A DNA stretch of 64,000 bases from Lantana camara (Eukaryota; Streptophyta; Magnoliopsida; Lamiales; Verbenaceae), in contig CM074865.1 in assembly GCA_037501455.1 (NCBI GenBank), positions 15,570,501-15,634,500 on the forward strand. Direction: 5' to 3'. The notes below the pieces were generated by a model, which had not been told where the DNA came from, made no database searches, and saw only the letters and a program-made list of their open reading frames with translations. The translations under genes were made by a program, and so were the position numbers. Shown here in pieces: positions 32,160-43,971 of the stretch. Every line of letters starts with the position of its first letter. The stretch's first letter is position 1.

Positions 32160-34362
32160 TAAGATCGTTTGAGCATCCCTCTCCCAGAACACATTCCGTA
32201 CTATCTCCTCATCCCATTGCAAGAGACCCAGCTTCAAAAGATCCGAAACCCATTCCGGAGAGAAGGACACATTCGGTTTGAATTTCGGATGATAATCTAA
32301 GTGTCGAGGGAGCCACCGATCCCTCCAAATATGGATCTTCGAACCATCACCAACTCGCCATCTTGCACCTGCAGCAACAAGAAATCTTGCTTCGTGGAGG
32401 CTACGCCAAATATAGGATGGTGATCTACCCAATGGTGCATCCCAAATTTTCGAGTTAGAAAAATACCGAGCTTTAAAGATACGTCAAATTAAGCTATCCG
32501 ACTGCCGAATAATCCTCCACAATTGCTTAGAGAGCATCGCCAAGGTAAACAACTTAAACCTCCTAAAACCGAGACCACCAACCCCCTTTCGATAACACAA
32601 CTTAGGCCACGCGATCCAATGAGTCTTCCTAGAATCCCGGTTATTCCACCAAAATTGAGAGATAGCAGAGTCTATATCTTGAATGAGAGAATCCGGGAGG
32701 AGAAAACAGTTCAGAGTATAAGACGGGATGGCCTGTAGGACTGCTTTAATCATCACTTTCTTCCCAGCCTTAGAGAGAAACCTCTCGGAATAGCCCTCAA
32801 TCCGTTTTCGAATCCTATCAAGTATTCCTGAAAAAGCTTCCCTCTGAGATCTCCTCACTACGGAGGGAAGACCGAGATAGAGGTCTTGTTTATCCACATA
32901 TCTTACTCCCAAAACTCCGGCCAGCTCTCGTTGTGCTTCCGGTTTAACATTCTTGCTGAAAACAACTGAGGATTTATCAAGATTCATAGTTTGCCCTGAT
33001 ATAAGCGAGTATTGTTCTAAGATCTCCTTGATACAGCTCATCGAATCCCCGATAGCTTATCCGCATATCAAGGTATCATCGGCGAACAAAAGGTGGGAAA
33101 CCCGGGGAGCGTTCCTACAAACTGCAATGCCTTTAATCCGCCCACTCCTCTCGGCCTCCTGTAATAACATAGAAAGAACTTCTCGCACAACAAGAAAAGA
33201 TAAGGGGAGAGAGGATCCCCTTGTCTGATACCTCTCTCTGGGACCAGGTGATCAAATTCACAACCATCGAGCAAGAATGAATAGGAAACAGAGGTAATAC
33301 AAGACATAATGCGAGAAATGAAACTGGAGGGGAAACCTAACCTGACCAGCAGTCGCTCAAGGAACCGCCATTCGACCCGGTCGTAAGCTTTGCTCATATC
33401 GAGTTTTAGGTTAAAGAAACTGTCCTTTCCCTTGTCCTTAAGCTTCAAAAAGTGGTTAATCTCAAACCCAACCATAACATTATCACTTATAAGACGGTTA
33501 GGTATAAAAGCTGATTGGCTAGGAGAAATGAGTGTGTCAAGCAATGCTTTAATGCGATTAGCGAGGGTTTTTGAGGTAATTTTATAGACCACGTTGCACA
33601 AGCTTATAGGGCGAAATTGAGTTATCACCTCTGGGTTTTACGCTTAGGGATAAGAACGATATGTGTAAAATTAAGCCTATTATCAAATCTCCCATTATTC
33701 AGAAAATCAAGTACACAAGCAATCAGATCTCTACCTATTATATCCCAATATTTTTGAAAGAAATAAGGGATAAGGCCATCCGGGCGGGGGGATTTAAGAG
33801 GGAACATGCTTGAGAGGGCTCGGGTTACCTCGTTCGGTGCGAAGGGGAGGAGGAGTTGTTGTTCCATGGCATCACTAATTCTCTTCGGAATAGCCCAAAG
33901 TCCTTCATCAATATCCGTGTCCGTATAGCTGCTAGAAGAGAAAAGATCCCCACAGTAACACTCAATAATATTCTAGATACCCTCTTCCGACTCCCACTTG
34001 CGACCATCGCTGTCATAAAGCGCCTCAATGTGATTGTTTTTCTGTCTCTGTTTAGCTTTAGAGTGGAAGAATTTGGTGTTTCTATATCCTTCCCTAAGCC
34101 AACTAATTTTCGCTCGCTGTTTCCAGACAATCTCTTCTTTAAGAAGAATAGCCTCCATTTTATCCCGTAGAGCCTGTAGCTCAGCCTTTGACTCCGTCGT
34201 AACTGTTGCCTCCTTAAGGTATTTAATCCGTTCCTCTATATGTTCCAAATCGTCTTCCTTAGAATTCCTAACTTCCCTGGGCCAGTTCAGAATCCCAATT
34301 TTACAATTTTCAGCCCAGAGATCACCATTCCTGCTGTTGTCATCGAAAGAGAGCCCTCTCAT
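32160..34362 (-). pseudogene. LINE reverse transcriptase, frameshifted
   Basis: In minus-strand order the frames are 33973-34362 (KQRAKISWLREGYRNTKFFH), 33625-33867 (PFAPNEVTRALSSMFPLKSP), 33068-33628 and 32484-33041. The RT core shows FRPISLCNVVYKITSKTLAN, SAFIPNRLISDNV, KLDMSKAYDRVEW, GIRQGDPLSPYLFLL and the catalytic FADD (33072-33086, in the next frame). The thumb (GYSERFLSKAGKKVMIKAVL) and GRSPSYIWRSL follow. These blocks are diagnostic of L1-clade plant LINEs. At least three frame changes are needed to follow the homology. Confidence 0.92.
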
Positions 34363-34547
34363 GATTCGGTTAGAATGCGCCGACAGATGTCCTTTTTAAC
34401 CTAGCAAGCCTCGAACCGAAAAGGGTGGACACGCTTGCGGGTTTGTATAGAAGGCCGGATCAAAGTGGTAAGGATCGGGCAGTGATCCGAGCAAGAAGCC
34501 CTGAGGTGAGTCTGGATGTACGGTGTACCACAAACTTGGCGGATCCT

Positions 34548-35150
34548 GTGACGCCCTAAATTCACAAAAATACTTTATAGTTATTCATTTGAAAAAGGGG
34601 CCTTTTACAAGAATAATTATTTATTTTAAAAAATTACTATTTTTATTATATGTATTAATATTCTACTAGGACTCGTGGATGAGATCCACAACTCCTAAAA
34701 GGAGTTTGGTAAATATTCTCTTTTATTGCCTTAGACTTTATATTTTTTAATAAAAATGACCCCAAAACTTCTAAAATATTTTAGATAGGTATATAAAGTA
34801 TATTTTTATCCATAATATCAAGAAAGTGTGCATAAACATTGAAATTAATCATGCTTCAATAACGTAAGTACTCTAAAATTCATCCTATAATTCATAATAC
34901 ACACAAATAATTTGTAATTACTTCTTTTTATCTCCTTCCACTTCTACAATTCTAATTTATTGATCCTCTAAGACTCGTCTCGTTCTCCTTGGTTAGCCCT
35001 TCTTGTTCCAAAAGTCCTCACAGCATCGTGCTTCCACGGACATCAACTGGAAACAGACTCTAACCTCCAACGAAAAACCTCACTACGGCTTATAAGTTTG
35101 AATAAAAGATTCGAGAGAATAAAATGGAGTAAAAAGATTTAATAAAAATC
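34548..35150. other. AT-rich stretch between LINE and viral sequence
   Basis: It starts TGTGACGCCCTAAATTCAC, which looks like an LTR start. It contains GGACTCGTGGATGAGATCCA (34669-34688), a phrase that recurs nearly unchanged at 57374-57393 on the other side of the viral block. No coding frame. It may combine viral leader, LTR debris and host flank; I cannot separate them. Confidence 0.45.
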
Positions 35151-35191
35151 TTGAACAAAGTATTTATCTCGTGTATATGAAAAGGAGAAAT

Positions 35192-35197
35192 TTTATT
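35192..35197 (-). terminator. Possible viral polyadenylation signal
   Basis: AATAAA on the minus strand, about 160 bases downstream of the viral TATA box. In caulimovirids the poly(A) signal lies a short way after the transcription start, so the pregenomic RNA is terminally redundant. Position fits; function is inferred. Confidence 0.4.
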
Positions 35198-35356
35198 TCC
35201 TTCAAAAGAGGTTTATACAAACATTATATATTTCTGAAAAAATATTTATCTGGAATACAACACTCAACACTCAAAAAGCTCAAAGACTCAAAAACAATTT
35301 TACATATGACTCTTCTGATTTTTGGACAAGGTCCCCTTCATCATACAAAATGACTC

Positions 35357-35514
35357 TATTTATAGGCCATATTTTTACTACTATTCGGACTTGAAATTTT
35401 TATTTGAGATCCATTGCTTTATCCTCCAACGGTCGAGATTTTGCCAACACTTTTCTATGGTTGAGATGTTGCCGACACTTTTATCTGCCACTTGATGAAT
35501 GGAGTATGACGTCA
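35357..35514 (-). promoter_or_regulatory. Pararetroviral pregenomic RNA promoter remnant
   Basis: On the minus strand a TGACGTCA palindrome (35507-35514) lies about 145 bases upstream of GGCCTATAAATAGAGTC (TATA at 35357-35364). TGACG boxes bound by TGA bZIP factors upstream of a TATA box are typical of caulimovirid full-length promoters (family knowledge). It follows the putative transactivator gene by about 40 bases, where the family carries this promoter. Both elements look undamaged, although the genes are broken. Confidence 0.7.
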
Positions 35515-35552
35515 TGACATTCATCACTTCCTTGCTGATGTATGTGCTTGCA

Positions 35553-36454
35553 TCATTGATGGTTACAACCCATCATCTTACAAGCTTCTTGTCTAGTCTT
35601 TGCGGTGCAGAAAAATTCATGTTTTTCAAATTTATTTATGAATTCCATTAAAAGAGGAGAGCCTATTTTTCCTCCTTTGGTAAGTAGAATCCAATTTCCT
35701 TTACTCATCAAGGTCTCGAACTTATATTTGTACAGATTTTCTGCAACACTGTGGATAGCTTTTATTCCCAAAGCACACCTTTGGACAATCCATTCTTTAT
35801 TAACTTGGATCTTCCTTAAAGGTTTATTTCCTTGCTCAATCTTTATGGTGTCAGAAAGGTGGTCTACAGTGATCATGAAGAAAGCTTCATACCATATATG
35901 CTTCTCTGGTTCTGGAGATATAGTATAAAACTTGAGAACCACTTGCCTACCTCTGGCAAATTGACTGATTTGAGATTTTAGGGTATCATCAAATCTAGAA
36001 ATTTCCCTGAGATTTTTACTTGGGTAGATTATATCAAGAAACCCAAAACAAGCATACCGATAAACTGCTTCTAGACATGTTTCCATTATGCAGGTCATTC
36101 TTGGATATATATTCTTGCCTTTAGAGAAAAATATAGCATCTGTATTTCCATACTATATACTTTATCAACTGTATGAACATATAAATGTTCTCATTCAGTG
36201 CTAGGAACATATTTTTCTATTTCAATCTTTATTGCCTTTGGAGAAGACTCTTCTTTCTTTTCCAATTTTATATCTATGACTGAGGGGACTTTATTTTTGG
36301 CTTCTTCTTTATTTTTCTCGTCAGATGACTCAGCTTCTTCTATCTTTATTGACTCAAAATTTTCAATATATTTTTCTAGTTTTTGAGCAGCTTTATTCAC
36401 CTTTTCCAGGTTTTCTGTTACTAAATCTATCGATGGAGGGAGATTTTTATACAT
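35553..36454 (-). pseudogene. Putative viral transactivator / inclusion-body protein
   Basis: Two minus-strand frames cover this position. The upstream one (36191-36454) is a Glu/Lys-rich, probably coiled or disordered segment. The downstream one (35553-36098, 181 codons) is globular-looking, with WYEAFFMITVDHL and CALGIKAIHSV. They lie between RNase H and the promoter, the place of the translation transactivator in cavemovirus-like genomes. The assignment rests on position and size rather than a motif I can name. The gap between the frames (36099-36190) contains stops. Confidence 0.5.
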
Positions 36455-36600
36455 ATATTGTTCTAGAAGAACAGTTCCTTCATAGAGATCTTATGTCATA
36501 CTGTTGATATATGAGATCTCTTCTTTTATTCCTGAATATCAATTTTATCCTCCATCTGTAAAAGAGAGAAAGGTTTATTAAAATTCTTTTCAAAAATTTC

Positions 36601-36822
36601 TATAAGTGATTTTTGGGAAATCACCACCCATTAACGGATTTGATTTTGTCTTTACCATCTACCGTTTGAGAAGGACTAGATATATGCATACCCATATATT
36701 GGTCTTCTAAGTTTATATAAGTGATTTTTGGAAAATCATGACCCATCAACGGATTTGATTTTGTCTTTACCATCTGTCGTTTGACATAAACTAGATATAT
36801 GTATACCCATATATTGGTCTTC
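36601..36822. repeat. Tandem duplication, 115-bp unit, in the viral RNase H/transactivator junction
   Basis: The unit 36601-36715 (TATAAGTGATTTTTGG..., CGGATTTGATTTTGTCTTTA) repeats at 36716-36822 with about 90% identity by eye. On the minus strand both copies are partly open and give similar peptides, so a coding segment near the end of the RNase H frame was duplicated. Confidence 0.88.
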
Positions 36823-38100
36823 AATTTGAATCAAAATCTATATTTCTGGATAAAAAGTCAGTTAGAAAATTATCAGTTCCTTTTATGGGAATGATTTTAA
36901 AATTATAGAGAGATAGAAAAACTGGCCACCTATATAACCTTCTATAATTTGGTTCACTGGGTAGTTTATTGTTCGCGAGACTCGGAACTTGGGTGTTATC
37001 AACATGAACAATGAAAGATTTTTGGAGTAGGAAAAGTGAAAACCTTTTGATTCCATTTATCACTCCTAACAATTCTTTTTCATGTGTAGTATAGTTTATT
37101 TCTACAGATTTAAAGGTACCACAAGTATATCTACAGATTTCATTAAGATCTGTCTTTAAAATTGCAGCCCAATATAAATTAGAGGCATCAGTTTAAAGAA
37201 TTAAGTTATCATTTTTATCAGGAAGCCTCAATTCTGGAAGAGTTTTACATTCTTCCTTTAACTTTATGACAATTTCTATATGTTTTGGCGTCCAACCTTT
37301 AGTATTATTTTTTCTTAATAACTTTTTTATTTCATGTCTTTTCTTTGCTAACTCAGGTATGAAACCTTCAGCATAATTAAGACATCCTAAAAAAATTTCT
37401 ATTTATTTCCTATTTTCTAATTTATTAGGAAACTTGACTATTTTCCTAGATATATGCGGTTGTAATTTTATACCTGCAACACTCAATTTTAATCCTAAAA
37501 ACTCAATTTCTTTAGTTTCTATGACTGCTTTTCTTTCAGATAGGGCAATACCATTTTCTTTACATAATTTAGCAAAGAGTAGGAGATGTTTTCTATGTTC
37601 TTCTATGGTATTTGAACAAATAAGAATATTATCTATATAAACAACCATAAATTCTCTATATTTGCTAAATATATCGTCCATCTTTCTTTGATATATTGAT
37701 GGAGCATTTTTTAATCCAAATGACATTACTAACCATTCATAATGCCATTGAGGGGCACTAAAAGCTGAATATTGGATGCTATCATCTTCCATTTTTACTT
37801 GCCAAAATCCAGATGTACAATCAAATTTTGAATAATATGATTTATTCTTTACTAGGTTTATTAATACTTCTTTATTAGATAATTGGTAACTATCACCCTT
37901 AGTAAAATGGTTTAATCTTTTATAGTTTATTACCATTCTTGCTTTATTTCTTTTCTTTTCAGCTTCTTTCATTACCATGAATGGTGGACTAGAAAAAAGA
38001 CTAAAACTTTTCCTAATCAATCCTTTATCTAATAATTCTTTAATTTGTTTTCTGAATTCATCTTCTTCACTTAAGGTATATCTCATAGGTCTTTCTTTAA
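36821..38100 (-). pseudogene. Viral reverse transcriptase and RNase H
   Basis: The RT frame (37403-38086) shows KELLDKGLIRKS, ARMVINYKRLN, YYSKFDCTSGFWQVKM, WLVMSFGLKNAPSIYQRKMD and the catalytic box as YIDN (37628-37639) instead of the family's YxDD. FLGLKLS follows. A stop at the end of this frame and another just before the RNase H block TDASNLYWAAI (about 37150-37190) break it. RNase H continues with HEKELLGVI, VHVDNTQV and GTDNFLTDFLSR to 36821. RT replicates the genome by reverse transcription of pregenomic RNA. The upstream link to the protease is missing at the block starting about 38125. Confidence 0.9.
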
Positions 38101-38123
38101 TTATTATATTGTATATTATCAGA

Positions 38124-39656
38124 TTGAAAGTGAAAAATAAATGATAGTAGTATTGATTTATTTTTCATGGATATCTGTACAGAGGAGTAAAATGCAAAAT
38201 TATTCTAGATCGAGAAATTCGTGAATAATTTAATTAATTTTAGAGTTCAACAATATTTATTTAGTGGAATTAAATATTATTAAACGGTAATCGATTATTA
38301 TCATGGGATGATAATAGATTGACCCGTTTGGAGCTACGATTAATTAGTCCTACAGGTCCCCTCGCAAGCCCCAACGAAGATCAAAGAGAAAATATTAAAA
38401 CGAGAAAGAGAAATAAATTTTTAAAGAGTTTGAAAATAGCCAAGGAATTTATTTTGAGAAAATAGATTAAATTCCAAAGAGTTGGAAATGCCCGAAATTT
38501 TATTTTGGAGAAAATAAAAATTTTTCAAAAAAAAAAAAAAGTTTTTTATTGCTGACGTGGCAGGTGACATGTCACGCCACGTCAGCGGGTCAACGCCAAG
38601 TGGCGCTGACTGGGCGCCACATGGCGTGACACATGGGCGGCCAGGATCGAGCCACGCCAGCGCGAGTCAACGGTCCAGATTAGACCTGGAAGGGTCTGGG
38701 TCAGGACGCGGGTTCGGGTTCGGGTCGGTTAGGGTCGGTCAAGCTTTGACCGACCCGGACACGTGGCGTTTCTTGGAGCCCTAGTTGAACCGATCGGTTC
38801 ATGCGCGAATCGGTCTGAACCGTGAACCGCCGGTCGGGCTGGACCGGGTTGGACACGTGGCAGCTGCCTGTTGCAGCGTGCGTGCCACACGCGCCAGACA
38901 CACAGCCGCCATATGGGACGCACGTGTGGGCGCGTGCGGGCCCCTTTCGGCGCGTCTGGATTCGTCTTGGCGTGTACTCCACTCCGATGCAATTTGATTG
39001 GCCGGACGAACTTGGCGCCCACGCTGAAAATCGAAAAATGTCCGCGAGGTCCTCCATTCTTGGCTATAAATAGAGCCATGGTTTGTTCATTTATAACATA
39101 AGAATTTGGAATTCAATTTCTTACAGTAATATAGCCATCCGGCACTCTCTCTCTCTACAGTTGATTAATCCTTAATTTAGGATTAATTAATTACTTAATT
39201 AGGTGGTTATATAATTAATATATAATCCACTTAATTATTAGAAAATAGGGATTTTCTGAAAATAGAAAAAAGGGTTTTTCTAGAAAAATATTTTCTCAAA
39301 GTATTTATCGAAATACTGTCGGAGCCCACACTCCAATTTCTTAATCGGGGATATTGCGGGGAAGCTCTGCCGGTTTCACGAGAAAATATCGAGGTGCTGG
39401 AAAAGTATCGTTGATAGCCAATATTGCAGTACGGTAATACCGTTATGCTGCCCAAATTAATATTTGCATATTGTGATTATATGCTAGATGATTTAAAATT
39501 ATGTTATCGATGCATGTATATATTAGAGTTATGCTGCCCGATTTATTCCCCTGCTTTATTAAAATATTTTGGAAATATTTTGATAACGAGGTTATGGCGA
39601 AATTTTTTGAAATATTCCGCTGTACCGTCACTCTGTCTCGGGCCCGCCACACCAAC
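38124..39656 (+). repeat. LTR-like segment with TATA promoter and GC-rich U3
   Basis: This unclassified segment sits between viral RT sequence and the truncated LTR. It has candidate TG (TGAAAGTG, 38124) and CA (CACCAACA, 39656) ends, a GC-rich region (38540-39060) with a 36-bp palindrome, a TATA box CTATAAATAG (39064-39073) and a CT-rich leader (39141-39160). That layout is typical of a plant LTR. No target duplication is visible, so it may be a solo LTR trimmed by deletion. The frames seen in the GC-rich part are on both strands and lack homology. Confidence 0.5.
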
Positions 39657-40724
39657 AGGATATTCTATTCAAATTGTTATATTGATCATTGACTCAAGGA
39701 TAAATTCAAGTTATTCAGACAGATTGGCTATAGTTGATAGAGACACTCGGCTCAACCTCGTTTTTACTTAATTAGTCGGATAACCTAGAGAATCTCGATA
39801 GTTATCTTCCCTAACAAATTCACAACCCCTAGAGACACTCGACAGGATTTAATGAACTCGCAGGCTTAAGAACCATAAAAACACCAATCCTAATTAACCA
39901 AGTCATGACACACGCAAGATTTAAATTAGATTATCAAATCCCTTAGCGAACGAGAAATTCTATCCCTAAAACTCTGTCACTAATTTACCACAATTTATCA
40001 ATCAACTTTACATACACTTCAAGCATCATGAATGACAATATGCTAATTAAACAACCTATAGATCGTGCACTATCCCGAAATTGCTTAATCACAATAAATA
40101 CGAAATACGGAGATAAGACAAATGTCTGAATAAATATGAATTGATAAAAATGTTTAGGTCTCACAATATCCAAATCGAATCTTAATCCCTAGCTAGATAA
40201 TTAAAAGTTCAGCTACTCATGTTGCAAAAATCCATCAAAACAATAGTGGAATTCTTTAACATAATCTAGAAAATAAAGAGAATTAAACTGAGATGAAGAA
40301 TTGTAACGAAATGTTGCTCTTCGGTATTGCACACAAAACCTCGCGCCAAGCTCCAAAGTCACGCCCAAATTCTGCTCCAAAGTGTACGTGACAAAGCCTC
40401 AAAGCTGCTGTCCCCCTAAATAAAAATATGTTCCCAGCCCTTTTCCAAAACTGGGCTCCTAAACCTCATGCAATTAGGATTGTATTTCTTGCCCTCCAAG
40501 CTGGGCCAATTTCAAATAAAATCAAAGACATGCGCAACTCACTTAATTGAAGAAAATCAACCAATTCGTTATCCAATTCCAAGGATTCCGCTGGCCCACA
40601 ACCTCAAGGCTCAACATTAATTCCACGAGATGCAGCCCCAATCCCATTAAATACAAGCCAACAAAATAATTCCCAACCTTCCACATGAATTCTTCCATAA
40701 TCCCATGGCGACACATGCATGCAA
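39657..40724 (-). repeat. Truncated inverted copy of the 30523-32154 LTR, left part
   Basis: In reverse this matches 30790-31880 of the solo LTR, including the GAGTGTCTCTA sub-repeats (at 39739-39845 here). Homology ends abruptly at 39657 (GGATATTC), so about 280 bases of the LTR 3' end are missing. Its other part lies at 50592-50906, beyond the element inserted at 40725. Confidence 0.85.
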
Positions 40725-43700
40725 TGTGACACCCCGATTTCTCGGCCGTACAGGTATGCACGCCACGTGTGTGAGTTTTTAGATTTAGAATTTATTTGAG
40801 TCCTTTTTCTACCTAATTGCGTTATCTTAATTCTCTTAACTTGAATACCTGCAATTATATGATATAAATTTTCTAGTCTTTGTGAAATTTATTACGTGAA
40901 TTGTATATTTATTTCCCCGAGCATGATTAAGTGTTTAAATTAATTTCAATTGTGAGAATTCTATGCCTATTTGTTCTTAATTGAAGCTTTGTATAACTTG
41001 TGTACTTAATTGATAATTTCTTAAGGACTTATTCGTAACTTTTATAAATTGAGTACCTAATTGCATAACTTTATATTTGTTGAGGACTTAGTTGCAATTT
41101 CCCCTCTTTTCTTCCCCTTCTTGCACGATATGTATACATACACACACATACACTTCTTTTCTTCTTATTTCAACACAAACACAAGACACACACACTCCAT
41201 TTCTTTCCCTCTCCCATTCGATTTGTCAAGAGAAGCCAAGAGCCAAGTTTCTTCCTCCATTTTTCCACAAGAATCAATCTCAAGACCTTCATGCTTTCTT
41301 CCCCTTCATCTTCTCTTCCTTTCAAGGTAAGATATATGTGTATATTTTGGTGACTCATGAAGGCTTTGTTGGGGCTTTGGATGTTTGTTAGATTCATGAA
41401 CTTAAATGCATTATTTTTGAAGTTAGGGAGATAATATGTGCATATTTGATATGAGTTGCATGAAGTTTAGAGCATAGATGATCACTTTTTTTTTTGGGTT
41501 TCTTGAATGATTTTGGTTGAATCTAAGCATGTTTCCTTGGATTAAATGTTGCCTACTTGATATATATGATTATTTGCATGTCTTGGATTAAATGTTGCCT
41601 ACTTGATATATATGATTATTTGCATGATATATGATTATTTTGGAGTGTTTGGTTGAGCCTTGAAGTGGTTTTGCTTCCTTCCCCATTCCCCTTCGAGCAA
41701 CCCCTGTTTTTGCCTTTTTTTCCAGCCCAGAAGGACTTATGGGCGGGTAGTTTTTACACTACAAAAGTACCCGGGCGGGTAGTTTGGTACCGAGGAGTTT
41801 CTGTACTTGCTCTACCCGGCCGGGTAAATTTCTGCCTTGTTTTTACCTGACCGGTTACTCCCTCATCCGAACTCCGATTGACCTGATTTTTGAACCGTTG
41901 GAAACCTCTTGAAGTCTAATACAACTTCCAATTAGAATCATCTCAATATATTTTGTCAATTGTGAGATATAATCAATTCTTTTTGGTGTCGCCACTTCGC
42001 TGGAAATCTTCTTTCACCCAACTTTAAGCTTACGCCATTTTCTCCTCGCTTTGAACCAAATGTCGTGCCATATATCATTTTAAAGGTCTATGTGTCTAGT
42101 TTCATTCCAAAGAAACAAAATCCAATTCCAATTTATAGAACTCAAGATATTTCCATTTTCCTACAGCTTGTGCATCCCCGAAAAGTGTCAGCTTTTCCTA
42201 AACTTCACCAAAACCGTTCTTCTTGCATTCCTTTCACCCCTTTGGCTCCCGTATGTGACTTATATGAATTATATGCTTACTTAGTTGGTATTTATGCTCT
42301 TATGTGATACTCATTGGTCTTTACTTTCCTAAACTTGATTGTGTGAACTCGTGCTTTATATATGAATTGAATTCGTCTGAGTAATTGAGCACATGAACAC
42401 GATCACACCATTTCATGACATATTTATGAATTCATGCATATTGAATCATGCCATGACATGATGCACGACTTCATGAACATCTCCGTGCGTCCTACTTGGT
42501 TCCATTTTGAGTCTTGTCTCACGAGTATTGTCATTGTCCTTCTTGCACAGTGATCTCCTCGGTGGAGACTTTCCGGTTTCGTGGTCATTCTCTTGGTCTT
42601 TCTTGCACTTAGAGGTGAGGGTTTTCTTTATAAACGACCTATAACCTTGCATGAATTAAAAGTATGCCAAATGGTTTTCATATTAAAGTTAACCATATCT
42701 TTTATATCGGCTATGTACCGGAAATGATTTATAAACTGCATAGTGTTAATCCTAGCCTGTTTTACGAGATATCGCTGATTGCCCCCGGATTTTCTAGCGC
42801 TGGGCTAGCCGATGTGGATCTTGTACCTGTTCCTGGGGCCCAGGGGCTTGTGTATTGAGGGAACTGGGGAGGCATCGGGCCGACGGTGAACTCTTGCACA
42901 GGTCCCATCCTGTTGGACTACCCGGATACCCACCAGGAGGTTTGGTGGGAGATGGGGCTCCGATCTGAGGGAGTCATGAACCCGAAGATCACCCGGATGC
43001 GCGGATGTGGAGGTTAGCTACCGGCCACATTGCACCCGGAGAAAGGAGATTAATTTATATTTGTCTTTCCCGCCTGATAATTAATTATAACTCCTGTTTA
43101 CTGCTTGTTCCCTAATTACCTGCTTATACTCGTCATTTAATAAGTGAAAAGTGGAGTCCAGGATGGAATAAGTACCCGTTCTCGCCGGGTCCCCTTAAAA
43201 TGTTAAACATAGATATCCGTAACCTCTGGTAGGCCTCCAGTTCCTGTTCAACACCTGAGTTCGTGGATCGGCAAGGTAAAATAGGCTTCAACAGAGGGCG
43301 TACGGATATCGACACATGCATATTATATCCCCATTTATCTGACCTGCATGCTTGAACATAATTCCACCCGTACGCATTGATTTACTTCTGATTTTTGTCT
43401 CTTGTTTTAATAACTAATAATGTACAGTGGAATTATGCCTGCCTGATTACCTGTCTATATATATATATATATATATGTGTGTGTACCCCCTTCACTCAGT
43501 CAGTTGGCTGACCCCTCCCTCTCGTTGTTTTTAGTCATGTCTTGAAGGTTCTGTGGTCGTTAGGCGGGAGTCTTTTAAGGTTCTTGTTCGAGTCTTGGTC
43601 TAGCTCGCACTACATTGTACCGCATTCACATTTCCTGCTTTATTTTAGGCCTTGTCGGCCAATGTATTCTACTTTTGCTTTATCGAATTCGGGACAGGTT

Positions 43701-43971
43701 AGGACAGGTTGTATTTTCTTTAGTTGGACCCGTTTTACTTTCCTGCTTGTATTGTTTTTACGTATTGGTTGTGAATACATGACTGCCTTATTCCTGCTGC
43801 TCTATTCCTGTTGATTTGTTAGTAAGGGTCTAGTCCCGCCTAGCACAGGGTTGTTTTTTTTATTTCTGTCTCCGTTCGCTATGAGCTTAGTTCATGTATG
43901 GACTTTCCATTTCATGGGTGGACGGGGCTCATAGTGTGGGGGATGTGGGGCCCTCCGTCTAGGGTGTCACA
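40725..43971 (+). repeat. 5' LTR of the LARD-like element
   Basis: A 3,247-bp LTR. It contains a purine/pyrimidine-rich region, GC palindromes near 41740-41826, a TA/TG microsatellite (43456-43485) and the block ending GGGTGTCACA. It is longer than its partner mainly because of a tandem duplication of about 46 bases at 41537-41630 (TTGGATTAAATGTTGCCTAC twice). Open frames inside it are shared with the 3' LTR simply because the LTRs are copies. Confidence 0.9.

Larger units (their letters stand above)
29391..34547 (-). mobile_element. L1-type LINE, 5' truncated, minus strand
   Basis: Reading on the minus strand, the element starts inside the endonuclease (SDHCPIL, 34468-34488). It continues with a long reverse transcriptase, a zinc-binding C-terminal region and an RNase H. 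It ends at a poly(A) tail (T-run at 29390-29405 on the plus strand). ORF1 and most of the endonuclease are missing, the usual outcome of incomplete target-primed reverse transcription. A solo LTR (30523-32154) splits the C-terminal region. I could not identify a clear target-site duplication. Frameshifts and stops show it is inactive. Confidence 0.92.

Noticed and set aside
38701..39101. Several 70-118 codon frames on both strands in the GC-rich segment
   Set aside because: High GC content removes stops in all frames; the segment looks like LTR promoter sequence with a TATA box, not coding DNA.
42446..43321. Frames in the LARD LTR that are conserved at 49068-49943
   Set aside because: Conservation is the LTR pair itself. 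The frames lie on both strands, have no domain, and the LTRs are recent.
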